A stretch of DNA of 64,000 nt. It comes from Campylorhamphus procurvoides (taxonomy: Eukaryota > Chordata > Aves > Passeriformes > Dendrocolaptidae). The stretch lies in NCBI GenBank assembly GCA_013396655.1, contig WBMV01002681.1, forward strand, positions 620,001 through 684,000. Reading direction: 5' to 3'. Of this stretch, positions 25,575 to 38,410 are shown one piece after another (within the stretch, counting starts at the first letter, position 1; each line of letters begins with the position of its first letter). The notes beneath the pieces are model-generated. The model saw only the letters and a list, made by a program, of their open reading frames with translations, was not told the DNA's origin and ran no database searches. The position numbers and the translations under genes are program-made.

Positions 25575-26563
25575 CCTCGGTGTGGGGGGTGGGTGTTATC
25601 ATGGGTGTCTCAGGGCCCTGTCTTGGAAGATAAAAGAAGGGTGGCTTGGTCTGGAAAAACCAGTTTCTAACAAAAAGGCCAGTTCTTACATATTAATGAG
25701 GAGTGATGGTTCTGTCTCCACACCGACTGCAGGAAAAGATAAAGAACTTGGAATACCAGTTTTTCTGATAGAAGAGGCGTCAGCTACTTACATCTCAAAG
25801 GAAAGGATCATTATCAGTTCCTCACAGCCACAGACTGGGTGCAATTTAAAGCTTAACAGTTAAAAACTATTCTAAAGTTTCTATCAAATATAATTCCTAC
25901 ATTCAGCAAAATACAAAAATAAAAATAAAACAATACTTGAGTTGTTTGATTTTTGGCAAATTAAAATCCACCCATCACACTGTTTACATTGGTAGTTTTA
26001 TTGAAACTGTTCCCTGCAATATTAGCTAGTAATTCTCTACCAGACACATTGTTAGTTCCCTTTTTCAACCCCTCAAAAAACACTTGTGGTAAACATATTA
26101 AAACATAAGAAACAGCTCTCTTAAAAAGTGAAATATTTACTTCACTATCACCACTGTAATTCAGTCACTAGATTCAGACCTCTCCTTTCTTTGTGGATGC
26201 CTTAGCTTAAATGAGAAAGACCCTTAAAGGCAATAGTCTTGAACTGTGAATAAAAATTTTGTAGCTATGGGAATTGCATTGCTGAATGTTATGATTCTGT
26301 TATATTAGAGACCAACAAAAAAAACCTTATACAGAGGTTTTAGTATAAGTTTCTGGTTCACCCTGGAACACCTGTAGATGTTTTCCTCCCTTTTTATCTC
26401 CCCTTGCATTTTTTTTTCTCTTTTTGAGTTGTATTTTCTCAAAGTTATTTGTAAAAGATGCTAAAGCAAATTGTAAAAACAAAAGAGGAATTTTCTGCTT
26501 GGACTGTTGCAGGGTCAGTGTAGATGCACATTAATTGTAAGTTAACAATCCTAGTCCTCAGCC

Positions 26564-26637
26564 GTCTGGGGCCTTATCCAAAGCTTACTGACGTCAATGG
26601 GAACCTTTCCACTGCCTCCATTTTGGCTCAGGTCCTA
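26564..26637. mobile_element. Ancient palindromic MITE-like relic
   Basis: The stretch contains 'ccttatccaaagc', then 'acgtcaatgggaa', then a partly complementary second arm ending 'ttggctcaggtcct'. From memory this resembles a short palindromic element common in turtle and crocodilian genomes, whose arms read 'ctgatccaaagcccattg' and 'aagtcaatgg'. I am not certain of its family name. The copy is heavily decayed, with the two arms only partly complementary. If correct, the insertion predates the bird lineage. Confidence 0.42.
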
Positions 26638-29306
26638 AATTTCTGTGGCAAAATATAATGCTGTGAACTAAGCTGTCACAAAAAAAAATGTACTGCAACT
26701 CTTCAAATCTCAAAATAGCAGTGTGTGTATAGAATTCACAGTAAGAATTGTATCACTATTCTGAGATGATCAAGCAGAAAGAGTACTGCTTCTTTTACCT
26801 CTGAATTACTGATTTCGTTTTATGGAATAAAATAACCTATCTCAGTCACATATATTATGTATAGGGAGAACAAATTCACTTTTAAACTCTTCCATGATGC
26901 TGCTTCTTAAGCAATTCTAATGAGATTAGGAACATTGAAAGGGTGCTGAAATAACTTTTGTGCTTTTCAGTAGTAAATTCAGTAGAAGAATTAAGCCAAA
27001 TACTTCTCTGCTCAGTTGCCATAGAGTCATTTCACTAAAGTAAAATGAAATTTTTCCCTCACTGTTTCTGAGTAAAATGATTCATGAAGTCAGAGAATTT
27101 AAGGATAGCATGGATTATTAGGAGTTTAGCTTTCTGAATGCTAATTCTGTTCTGTATAAAAATTCCTGCTTATAGCCTTTTTGTTCATTGGGACTTTTTA
27201 ATGACTCATCTGGATCTGTGTTCAAAGTAACAAGACTCGGTGCATTAGCTTGATACTTGCAATCTAACATGGATTTGCTGTTGCATCAGCAACTATTAAT
27301 TAATAGTAATTGTTCTGTATTAAAATATAAAACAGGGATACACTGAAAAGGTCATAAAAGATAATTACACCTCAGATAATATATATAATGATAGCTTGTT
27401 AATGTTTTAACAGGAACCTTACAAAAATGTAACCTATGACTATACTTGTCTATTGCATATATCTGCTTTCAGAAAAGGCAGAACTTATATTCATTGGGAA
27501 ACAAAGCATTCTGGGATAAGAAGATGTTAGGAGAGACATTCTTGTCTGATATTATGGTAGTTTTGAAAGACTTGTACAAAAATTGGGTTTGCCGAGGGCT
27601 ATGAGGTTTGTTACGTTTCTTTCCACTTTGGAATTGCTGCCTTTTGGAGTCAATGAGTAACTAAAACATGAGACTTACCATAATTAAGAAACTTGCAATC
27701 CCCTGGGCTGGTATAAAATGAGTTCAAGAACTTCAAACATTGTTTTATCCACAGGAAAGTTATTTAACATAATTTATCAAACCGGGGAGGATAGCACTAA
27801 AAATGGGCAATGTTACACAATGGATTTGGGGGGGAAACAAGGTTGGGCTCTCAAATTTCTGTATGATTTGGGAATCTGACATAAGGCTCACTTTTTCTAC
27901 CAATAGAGACAAGTGGAGTGCAGAAACACTGCACACTGTAATCTGACATCACTCTGCACACAAGGTGTGAATCACAAGACACTATATAAACCATTTTTAA
28001 TTAAAGTTCGTTATTCTCCAGTCATCCTACACTGCAAGAAACTATTGTTTCAGAGCATGATTCACTCACTTTCTACATGAAAGTAAACTAAAAATGCAAG
28101 GTTTGATAAAAAGTTCCATAATAGCAAATAAGGAGACATATTCCCCCAAGAAAAGATGTTTCCTGTGAATATTCCTGTTTTTCTTTTTTTTTTTCTTCTG
28201 TTTTGCGGAGAAGGTTTTTTTCGCAAGACTGTTCATTCACAAGCTGTGTGAGCTATATATAGCAGTATGTACTGCTACAGTGACACCATAGCAAGCACTT
28301 TTTTCTTTGCACATCTAAGCTTGTCTAGCCCTTTTCAGACTAGAAAGAGCTCTGCTGCAGCTATTAAACTTGGCCAGTTTCTCTCTCACACACTCTTTGC
28401 TCAGAACTGCAAATTCTTTTCTTTCCACAGAATTTCCCTGAGACAGCAGGCATCAGTACATTTGAAATAGGGGCACAGTGTCTCAGAGAGGGATGCCACA
28501 AATAAAGTAAAAAAGGGGTTATGGATGTTGAACTTTACTTCCACAAAATAGTGCAAAATAATAACTCATAAGAATAACAACTCATTTATTTAATGGGAAC
28601 AAGGTAAATACAGATTTATGGCTTTCAGACAAGGTCCAGAAATGCTTCAGTGTCTGAGGTTTTAGGACAGATCTACAAAGGTCTGTTTTCAGAAATTATA
28701 TCTTTTAGTGTGTTTTCAGTAACAACTTTTAAGGATCCAGTCTGGTGCAATTAAAAACCAAAAAACCAAATATGATACAAAAGTAGTTCTTTACATTAGA
28801 ATGTTGATCTTTTTGTAAAGCAAATAAACCAAAGCCCTTCAAAAACCCAGAAGAATAATTGAAGTTTACAGGGCAGGCATTTGGTTGAGTCAATTAAATT
28901 ATAAGACTATATGATTAACTGTTTTACTTGGGGTTTTTCCACTTATTCTCAATTTGTGTGGGAAAACTAAGCTCTAAGACTAAGATTTAAAATTAAGTAT
29001 TTTCAAATTGAAATGGAAAAGTGCTTTTTAAATGTTGGCTTAATGTTGCTGAAAACTCATAGGCATTAAGGATACCCTTTTCCCCTGGGAGAAGATAAAC
29101 TCATGCTGAGTTAAGTCTGATTCTAAACAGCAAAAGTGCATTGGCTTTTGTTTGCTTAATCCTGACTTAGGTGGTTATATCCAAGATTATAGTCATGTCC
29201 TTAACAAATAAATCTGCAGGTAAAGCTTTAATTTGAAAAGTAAACACTAACAATTCAAAGCACATATATAACAATCATAGATTCTATAGATGAGGAGCGT
29301 GTCTAT

Positions 29307-29320
29307 GAATCTATAGATTC
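29307..29320. repeat. 14-bp perfect palindrome with a nearby related copy
   Basis: GAATCTATAGATTC is its own reverse complement. A related 'attctatagat' lies about 25 bp upstream (near 29281), so the local DNA could form a cruciform. Confidence 0.85.
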
Positions 29321-29968
29321 AATGTGACAAGCCTCAATTTTTAGAGTAAAATATGCATAGTTGCAGATATAGTATATTTATTTGCATTTCCAGGCTCTGT
29401 AAGTCAAAGTACAGGAAAATCACTGCTGATTTTTTGAGGGCTTTTTGTTTTCAAGCTAGCTGCTAGCATACAAAATCAACTCTTGATTGCTTGACTTGAT
29501 GTTCCATTTGTGTTTAAGCTTTCAGTGAACAGCAGTATACATGTGGGGTAATGTGAGGAAAGCACTTCAGTGATTTATTCTGTGTTCTGAAATGTGAGAT
29601 TAAAAAGCATTACAGAAAACATTTGCCTATTTTGTGAGTGATCTTAAAATCACAAGTCTTTTGAAGGAAATAGAAGTAATGTATATGTTAGTGTTGCTTT
29701 TATTCCCAAAGAGCTAAATATAAGTACATTATTTTCACTGTAATGAATTTTAGTCTTAATATGAATTCAATTTTATAAATAGTAGTATAAATCTTTGATG
29801 AACATTCTTGATGGGTAAGATTAGCACCACCCTGAATATTTTTTTGTATTATGTGTGATGAACTGATGGACTAAAACTCAGGTAGCTTGATTTTATAATG
29901 GGAGATTCTAAATTGGCAGCTTCATGATTTTTAGTTGTAGACTGTCTAGTGGTCTGACAGAATATCAG

Positions 29969-30030
29969 TCACAGAATCACAGAATAGTCTGAGCTAGAAG
30001 GGACCCACAAGCATCATTGTGTCCAACTTT
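29969..30030 (-). mobile_element. CR1-type 3' tail fragment (CR1 or CR1-tailed SINE)
   Basis: On the + strand it reads 'tcacagaatcacagaata', then 'gaagggacccacaagcatca' and 'gtccaact'. This is the reverse complement of the conserved 3' tail shared by CR1-X-like LINEs and the passerine tRNA SINE. Only about 60 bp are recognisable, so LINE and SINE cannot be separated. Confidence 0.8.
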
Positions 30031-33000
30031 CAATGTGTTGGTGAGGGTCTTTTGCATTTGCATCCAAAAATAATAGCCCAGTTAAGATGGTAGTTTGCAT
30101 ATGAGACTAGAATGTCATTTTGATAGTATTTTGAGCATCACACACAAAATCCCTCTATGGATTTTTAACAAATTTCATTTTAAATAAATTTCTTCCGTCT
30201 CCTGAGATTTCTTTTAAAATAAATTCTGAAGTCTTGTTTCAAAATTTAGTTACTGATCAAGGTCTGAAAGGATGGTGTTCAAAGAACTTTTTTTTATCTA
30301 ATTGAAAACTGTTAGGAAAGATCACATTTCTGTAAAACAATTCTCATATAGGAACATTTTCTTTTCTTTTTTATTAACAATGTCTGAGACTCACCAGGGG
30401 ATAGGAGATTAAGATGAGTTGAAGATAACTAGATAGATTTTAGAAGGAACTTCAAGAGCTAGTATGAGAAGGAAGAAAATTAATAAAATAATCTATCTTT
30501 GCAAGAAGTTAAACCTGAAGAATAAATTTAAAATACTCTTGTGGTGCAAATCAAATGTTTCACACAACATGTTAAACACTACAAGATAGATCATGATGAA
30601 AGTGAAAGGCTCAGTATGTCCTGAGTCATCAAGGCTCTTGTGAACAGCCTGAAGTGATGAAACATGGCAGCAGCTGAAAGTTAGTGCCGGAGCTTGTTTG
30701 TCGCTGTCCATGGTGCTGTTGGACAGAGGCTGAACATGGCAACTGGGAGGATGGCAATTGTCGCTGTGAAGAACAGTCATTTTCGTTAATATATTATGAG
30801 TCTGTGATCTTCAAACACATAATATATTCCATTCACACTATGTCATTCCCTTCCTCTTAATTCCCTTTTTCTCAAACATACTGTCAGACTCAGCATTAAT
30901 TTCTGTATATTCAAAACAATGATTTTTTTTTTTTTAATGAAAATGTCTAGGTTTTCAATGGGAATGCTTTTAAGAATAACTATCAAAAACAAATTTATGA
31001 CTTAGAAAATGTTGTAGTCTTTAGAAAACACAGGATATTCCTCCTGAACAAGAATCAAATACCTTTGAAGAAAAAGGCAAGAAGAGGAGAAAGATGGGTG
31101 GTTAGAAGTGTGTTAAGTAAATGGAGACGTAAAAGAGGGAGATGTGCACAGAAGAAAGCATGAGAAAGAGGGGAAAAGAAAATATAAAATAATATAGAGA
31201 TGACAACAGAATAATCAAATTCTAGTATAATAAACCAAAGAAAACGTGAGAGTGCACTCCTGTGCCTAAATATCAGATTCTGCTGGTTGTATTTTTTTTT
31301 CAGTAGCACCAATCTCGATATCTCTTCATCTATATCTCTGTGCCATGTTTTATTTGATATTTTTGTCCCTTTTAATTTTCTCCCTAGTCCTTTCTACCAG
31401 CTATTGCCCTAAGACAGGTAGCTCTTCATCAGAAGTTCTTGCCATGTGATAAATGTAGAGACAAATACACTTATTTTTAGGTTTTTTGTAGTTTAGGCAT
31501 GTTGGTAATATACAACAATCACCATTCTCATGGTAGTGAAATGGATGAGGGCTCATGTTCAGACTGAAACACCCCAGAGTGAAATGGGTATGTTGTCCAG
31601 AGAACATGTAGTGCTCTTGGTAATTATTGCCATGCATCTGTTTTGTTTCACCAAGATGATGGTTTCAGTAAGTTTCTTTTGAATGTCTGAATTTCTTCAA
31701 CACTGTGAGAATGAGACCAAACCTTTCAGCTGAGCAACTTTACCAAACCCATTCAGATAATGAGGCTTCAGTACAAGCTTGTGCTGATTTGTCCAGCCTA
31801 CAGACAAGTTCATGACTGTTGGGAATTACTCATGTATACATTTTTCTTTTTAAAATCTGCCATCATTTCACTTTGAATTCTTAAAATATATCTTACTGAT
31901 TTGATTGCTGAAAACTGGTTTTATACCCTTTGTGATCCTCACTGTCTTATATCAGTGAGCACTATCAGTAACAGCTTATTTCTTTTTCCTACTAGCCTAA
32001 TTTTATGGTTTATGTCTTCTGAATGCAAATCTTGCTGGCATTATGTGTTCTTTTAGTTTTTTAGAAGCAAGCAATTCAGAATGTGAAACATTAGGAGGCT
32101 TAAGGTTAGGTACATGACACATTTATAAGATCTACTTTTCCTTTGGAACAGCTCAATTTTTATTAGATTTCATGAAGCACTTGAAGCCATTTGAACCCAA
32201 CATAACACAGCTGCACAGTACTATAAAATCAGAAGATAAATGGAACTGGTTGCAAATACTGCAAATTACATTTTGATATAAAATTGATCTCTCTAAAATT
32301 AAATTGTTAAAATCTTGTAACCTTTCAAATGTTTACAAGGACATGTAGAACAATAGTCTGTTTGAAAATAGTACATTATTGAAAAATGTGTTTCTACCAT
32401 TCCTTACTTGAAACCAGAGCTAAATACTGCCCTGAATACCACACCAGTAATAAATTCAAGATTCTTTTAAAATGTTTCTATATATTACTGATTTGAATAT
32501 TTGTAAAATGCAAGGAAAACTATATCTTGTATACTGTGAGGGCAGAATATCTCAGAATTTGTGAATGCTTTATGCTCCATTGAACTGTATTGCATTGTAC
32601 ACTATGTAATTGTGACATGAATCAAGAAGTGAAGTGTGACATACTGTATTGTCCATTTTGTATTGCATTGTTTGGCCTCAGAGGTTTGCATTATAGAAAC
32701 TGTACAAAGGCTCTGTTTTCCCTGCTGTTAAGTCTTCTAAAGCTCTTAATTTTGAAGAAAAGCTGCTAAACTAAAGTGAGAGTGCTTAGACATTTTTTTG
32801 AGGCTAGGTAGCCCAGATGGTAGCCAGTTCTGAGTTATGGCAGTTTCCTAGGTATCAAGGTCAATGCTTGAAGCACAAAAAGAAAGCTGTTACACATTTT
32901 ACATTCAAAAGACAGACACACCTGCGACATTTGACAACATCAGGGGAAGTAACAAGTGTGGTGAAAAACTGTCTGAGAAAGCAAGAGATACCACGGAGTT

Positions 33001-33675
33001 CACCCCCATCTCTTCACAAGGAAACATAATTTGGGAGTGTTTCATGTATTAAAAATGTTAAGCAAATGCTGACTTTTGCATTATCACTTTCTTCTCAGAA
33101 CAGTTACTTACCTACAAGAACACAAAGTTTGTTGAAACTCAGCAAAATGACAATATTATTAAAGACCAAATTCTTGCACCATTTTCGTTCCTGATGTTTT
33201 TTGTTGATTCAGTGAAAATATTGGGGGTTTTTCACTATCCAGAAGACAACCCACACAGAGGTTATCTGTCACTCATTTACCAAATGTTTCCAGAGGAGAA
33301 CATAAGTGCAGTACTATTTGTCAGTTCACTCTCTGACAGTGAGAAGGATGGGTTAAGAGGTGACAAGCAAAGCTCTGTAGAACATCAGAATAAAAGAAGA
33401 ATAAAAAGAATAAATATAAATGGTATTTGAATCCAGACAAAGTAGCCTGCAATGAGGTTGAAATCATCAAACTCCTAGTTGTCTTGCCTGATGCTGTCCT
33501 TGCCAACATTCATAAAGTTGCTTGCAGACTAAACTTGCAGACTAGCCTGGCATTTCAGTGTATAGAGGAATATCACAGGAAAAGTGAATTTTTCAAGTCC
33601 AGATAAGACTGGGTGTGATCAGGTAAGACAAGAGGGAACAAATGTGGAAACAAACGGGAGAGGGGAAGTTGTTGA

Positions 33676-33715
33676 AACAAAAAAACAAACAAACAAAAAA
33701 CACCACCACCAAAAA
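33676..33715. repeat. A/C-rich simple repeat (CAAA, then CAC units)
   Basis: Several caaa units run into three cac/acc units and an A run. It is one of a family of strand-asymmetric A/C tracts in this window. Confidence 0.85.
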
Positions 33716-35293
33716 GTAGAAACTAGAAATTTGACTGGGTTATAATTGATGGCTATTCTAAGAGAACATTACTTATAATAATAACTGTCAGAAACCTTCA
33801 GTGTACCTTTGTAGCTCAAATCTGAAATTACAACTGAAGCTGAAGAAAAACTGAATGTGGCTTGAGTACATACTTCAGGAGGAATGTTTCCTCCTGTTAA
33901 GGTGCCACCTGATCTGCCCCACATTAGCTCTAACTCCTTCATATGGAATACCTGAATTATTTTTATTCTCAGCCACTTCACAGCACTTCTATGAGGCAGG
34001 AGAAAAGGACAAAATACATTTTCAGGTGAAAACTCTTCACTCTGAAGGCAGCAGTAATTTTGTATTCAATTCAGTGGAGCCAGCTGTGAATTGATCTTTT
34101 TTCTTAGTTTGTGCAGAGAAGAACAACTAGGGTTTTGAGCATTAAAAGAAAAATCACTGGTACATGTAACTAGCATGAAGAATTCCAGCTGCTTTTGTGG
34201 TGACAAGGGGAATGAACATAACAGGTCTTTAACGTACAGATAGACAGGGCCATTATCCCATTCCCATATTCCCTTGCATGGGAAATGGTGGTTGCTAACT
34301 GTCAGAAACTGTTATGACTTTATAAGAGCTGATCTTCTGACTGAAGAGTTTTTTCCTTCCGGTGTGTTATTCTGTTTTATCCAGAGTGAAGTTGTGCTCT
34401 GCAGTGATTTAGTGTTGCCTCCCATAACAGCATATGGACAGATACATAATATTTGTCAGTCCTTCATTTCAATCTTAATTTAACATAACTAAGAAAGTTC
34501 TGCTTTTAATGTGAATTGTTGCATGTTCAAAATTGAAGAATCAGTAATTTTTTTCATTCCTCAAATATCAAGTCTTAGAAAAGGATTACAAGGATGCTTA
34601 ATGCATAATGACTCATTGAATGATCAATGTCCTTTATGATTTACTGATTTTTTTTTTGAGTGTCTTTGTGTTGGTTTGAGCATTTCTGGGTGGCAATGCC
34701 TTTTAAGGTAAAAGAGACATTGTAATATCTCATCTGAATTCTAGAGAGAACGTATGATTAACCATTTATTTTATTCACCATATTCACACTACAGGCCCAT
34801 ATATTTGTGTTTGAAAACAAAAATATATTCCTGTTTGACAGTAAAACAGAATATATACATTTGCATACTTTATGGCATTTTTTAAAACTTTAAAAAACAT
34901 GCAGTCTGTTTTATAACTCAGCAGATGTCCCATGTATGTAGTATAAACAGGGAAGCAAATATATTTTGTCTTGTTTAACTTAATCATTGTTTCTTCTACA
35001 GAGATTTACTTTGATTCATGCTCAAAACCAAAGGTGACATAACCATCCTTCATGTATTTTCTTAAATACACAACAAAATTGTTAAATCTTCAGTTTCTAG
35101 TAAAGAAAATTTTTGCAAATATAACCAGATATAAGTGAACATCTAAAAACCTGTAAAAATATTTCAGTCAGGAGCTAATTTCAGCCTTCTTCTAAAACTG
35201 TAACAATGTGTGGAGGAGAAAATTACTTATGAAATAATAATATATTTATATGTAAATAATATGCTTTTATTATCTCTTATTATTCCTTATTAG

Positions 35294-35448
35294 GAAGCAC
35301 AGTCCTCAGAATGTTATCAAACTGATGATGCTTCATTAGCAGAACAGGATTATAGCAAAAGCTTTAAACACTATCTCTACCTTATCTTCCCACTGTGAAA
35401 GGGCTCAGAAATTGGCTGATTTTCAAGAGACACTTAAATAAAATATAG
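35294..35448 (+). other. Exon-like interval with in-frame stop; probably chance
   Basis: A pyrimidine-rich 'tctcttattattccttattag' type acceptor ends at 35293, and a strong donor 'gtgagtaag' begins at 35449. The first frame is open for 34 codons and ends at TGA (35396-35398). An AATAAA (35437-35442) lies just before the donor. It could be an alternative last exon, a non-coding RNA exon or chance. No protein family is recognised. Confidence 0.18.
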
Positions 35449-37680
35449 GTGAGTAAGCAATTACTGAGCAAGTAACTTCTCCTGAACTATGCTACTTTGA
35501 GTGGTAGAAGTGCCCTTGATACAACAGGAGACAGAAAAGGTCTGTAATGCAGGAGGTCTCAAAAATCTATCTATAGTGCAGTACTCACAGCAAACTTTAC
35601 AATGCATGGGTAAATGATCAACCTAATTACAGTTCTTATATACATCCTAGAAGCCTCATTATTTCCTCTCATTATTTCCTTCTGTTTCCCCATCTGTCTC
35701 TGCCCATCTGTTTTCTCTTATGATTGGCCTGTGAGGTCTTTCGGGCAGGGTTGTGGGTTTTTTTATGTACAATATCTAAGGGGATCCTGCTTTATAACTA
35801 GGAATGTTAAGCAAAACAGTAAAATAAACATTTCATAACTGAACTTGCATATGTAAGAAATGGAACCATCTGTAAGTTAGAAACACTTGGAAACCTGAAA
35901 GCTTCAGATTTCAAGCTAATTAAGGGATCGTCTTTAGCATACAGATAAATTCTGATACCTGTTTAACCTGTATGTTAATAACCTATGTATTTTTTCTTAT
36001 TTCAGAAGTACACAATTCCTAATTTCAGGATTTGCATCATCTGTGCCACCTGCCTCTTTGTATGTATCCTAGTTTGTAGGTTCTATAACAATACTCTTAA
36101 ATTGTCTAGTTAGAAACTCACATTTCCCTGAACATGAGTGTCACACATAGTTTCTTTAAAATTTCAGTAATATAAAAGATGACAGAGGAAAGCTTAATGG
36201 AAGCAAGAACAATTGGAGTTTTGAGTTTGACAGAGGCTAACTTGTAGATATCCTCAAAGCCTGACTAATAGAAAACCAGATTGTGGGACAGTAATCAAGA
36301 AAGCTTAGTCCACAGCAAAGTAATTTTGCTTGGTTTATCCTTTAGTGCAAGGTATTTATAATGAGCCAAATGACCTCACTTTTGGTTTAGGCTGGGCACC
36401 TCTATAGGAACAATTTCCATGCCTGCTTCAATAATCAATATATATTGCGTGCCCAAGCCCTGTTTATCTACTGCTATTGACATTTAGTGACTACTAATGG
36501 TAACCCTCTGATTGTAGCAACTGCATGCATTTAACTTTGTCTCTTATCTAAGAACAACGATACCTATCATTTCTTTATTGCATAGCAATTTTTACATAGG
36601 AATTTTCTTTCAATTTTGTGAACCTCCATGCCAAAATGTGCTTTATCAAATCTCTGGAAGGATCTAATATACATTTCTAATCTTATATGAGTTGTTTCTC
36701 TAAGAAGCACAGGAGAGACTTGTCTCAACAGCGAAGTGATGCTTTTCATGATTTACATTGGAGTCCTAATCCCCTGGTATTGCAATTTATAGGACATGCC
36801 CTCTTGTATTTTCCCGTGCCTTCTGGCGTTCCTTCTGATCGAAAGCAACAATGCACCCAGCAGTGGTTCACACCCAGCTTTGCTTTAACAACCAGGAAAG
36901 GCGAGGCAACAATTCAGACAGCAGGGTTCCAATTCACATGGATTCCTTGACACTTGATGCGTAGTGAGATGGTCTGTCTTTCCCACTTCTGCTTTGGAAG
37001 CAAAATTTTGAGCACTTAAATTTATACAGCACTAAATAACTTTTATAATCAAGAAAGGATCATAGCCGGACATTGCTTTAAGCATGGAACTTAAAATACT
37101 TCCAAGCAGTAGCCAGAAAAGTGGTAGCTCCTGAAGGAGACAAGGAAATATTTTGCTATTGTCCTGTAAGTTTACAAGGAGCAATCACATGGTATAGTCA
37201 GAAAAAAAAGAATAAAAAAATGAAATTATACTTTGTCCAATAAATATCTTCTAGGAAGTTTTATTCCAAAGATATTTAGGGTCAGAGAAGAGGATTTTAG
37301 CCATTCCTAGTTCAGTATGCATGAATAGGATAAATAAGTGAAAATAAAGTTACGAAAGGCCACTTTCGCTGTATGTGTGGAAGTGGCAGATAATTGTATT
37401 GAAGATAATGTTGTTAGTAACAGAAAGCATTGGAAATAGATTCACAATTTATTATATATATATTTCACCACTGCTCCATAAGCTTTATCAGAAAATATAT
37501 TTGTTTTATATTTATACCAGCAAAAACTGACCTAATAACCTGAGGCCTTTTTTTTTGTTTTACTCTGGTCATACTGTTTCATGTGTGTCTTTATAGTGTG
37601 TATAGGATTCTACTTTCTTTTTTAATCCACCTGCTTTTCCACAAGTATGTATGAAGTAAATTATAACTGACAGGTTTTAT

Positions 37681-37754
37681 GGGGGGGGGAGGGGGAAAGG
37701 ACAAAAAATGAACAAAACAAACAAACAAACAAACAAAAAACAACAAAAAACCCC
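37681..37754. repeat. G run followed by (CAAA)n and A/C-rich tract
   Basis: Nine G residues and a second G-rich patch precede several perfect caaa units and then aac/aaccc units. The poly-G plus A/C-rich layout resembles the other asymmetric tracts here. Confidence 0.9.
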
Positions 37755-38298
37755 AAGCTATAAAACACCAACCCAAATAGTAAAATAGCTGAGTTTTAAT
37801 GTAATTAGAAAAAAACCCTTTCTATTCCATATAAACACAAGACATTCACTGAGGAGCTATGCTTTCCAGAAAGAAATAAACAACTATATTTAGGCATCTG
37901 TATTTTTTACTTAGAAGCTTATAAAGAAAACCCCAAATATCATTTTAATCCTACTTTAAGAAAGAGAGGTAGAAACAACAAAACTAGCTTGTAATGAATG
38001 ATATGTAAGTGATTAGAGATAAAAGAAACACCTGAAAATTATTCTTCCTCTTTTCAGTCTTTGGAACTCTATGATTCTAGCCATGTTAATCATGACCAGT
38101 GCTATCCACAACAACTCAAAAAGAACTGAACCTGTAATAATTAATTCAAGGTGCTGAAGACATAAACTATTTGTGAAGAATTCACTTCAGTTTATGGTTT
38201 GTTGATGAATAATCATGAACTATCAGGAATTAATTAGCTCATAAATGTTTATTAACAACTATTGTCTTTGTATGATTCATGATTTCATGTGTGTTTAG

Positions 38299-38410
38299 AC
38301 TCCTTCAGAGGAAGAAAAAAAACATGAACTTGTAAAGAGGAAAGTTGAAGAAAGGTGGATCGAAAAGATTTCTGATTACTTCCAGAATGTTACTTTGGAA
38401 TTGACAAGAG
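38299..38410 (+). CDS. Candidate internal coding exon of an unrecognised gene (112 bp)
   Basis: The interval is bounded by an acceptor '...gtgtgtttag' and a good donor, exon GAG followed by gtaagc at 38411. Possible branch-point sequences (ttaac type) lie some 45 bases upstream. The first frame is open for 37 codons plus one base, the other two frames are closed by stops, and an in-frame TAG falls exactly in the acceptor, as real exons often show. The predicted peptide begins TPSEEEKKHELVKRK and continues with WIEKISDYFQ. It is strongly charged and likely helical or coiled-coil. I do not recognise the family. No partner exon was found with confidence, so this may be one small exon in a giant intron, or chance. 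The pyrimidine tract is mediocre. Confidence 0.38.

Larger units (their letters stand above)
24157..25977 (-). mobile_element. Long GC-rich LTR-retroelement-derived block; boundaries tentative
   Basis: A sharp composition change marks an insertion into AT-rich DNA. Read on the minus strand, a TATA-like 'ataaaagg' (about 24473-24480) is followed about 200 bp later by AATAAAG (24269-24275), the order expected of an LTR U3-R-U5. The hexamer cactgt occurs at 24151-24156 and 25978-25983, next to TG... and ...CA ends, which would make one 1.8-kb unit with a 6-bp duplication. No second LTR copy is found inside, so it is either one unusually long LTR or an LTR joined to leader or internal remnants. 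It carries a 48-bp tandem duplication and a proline-rich minus frame (25242-25574). No retroviral domain is recognised. The right boundary is the least certain part. Confidence 0.45.
25978..29968. other. Unassigned AT-rich stretch
   Basis: Apart from the MITE-like relic at 26564-26637 and the palindrome at 29307-29320, no recognisable feature is seen. Open frames stay under 70 codons. Confidence 0.5.
30031..38298. other. Long unassigned AT-rich stretch
   Basis: No clear gene. An exon-like interval at 35294-35448 is described separately. A minus frame at 30493-30780 (95 codons) has a hydrophobic segment near its C-terminal third but no recognised family. Simple repeats lie at 33676-33715 (CAAA/CACC-rich) and 37681-37754 (G run then CAAA units). 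Confidence 0.5.
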
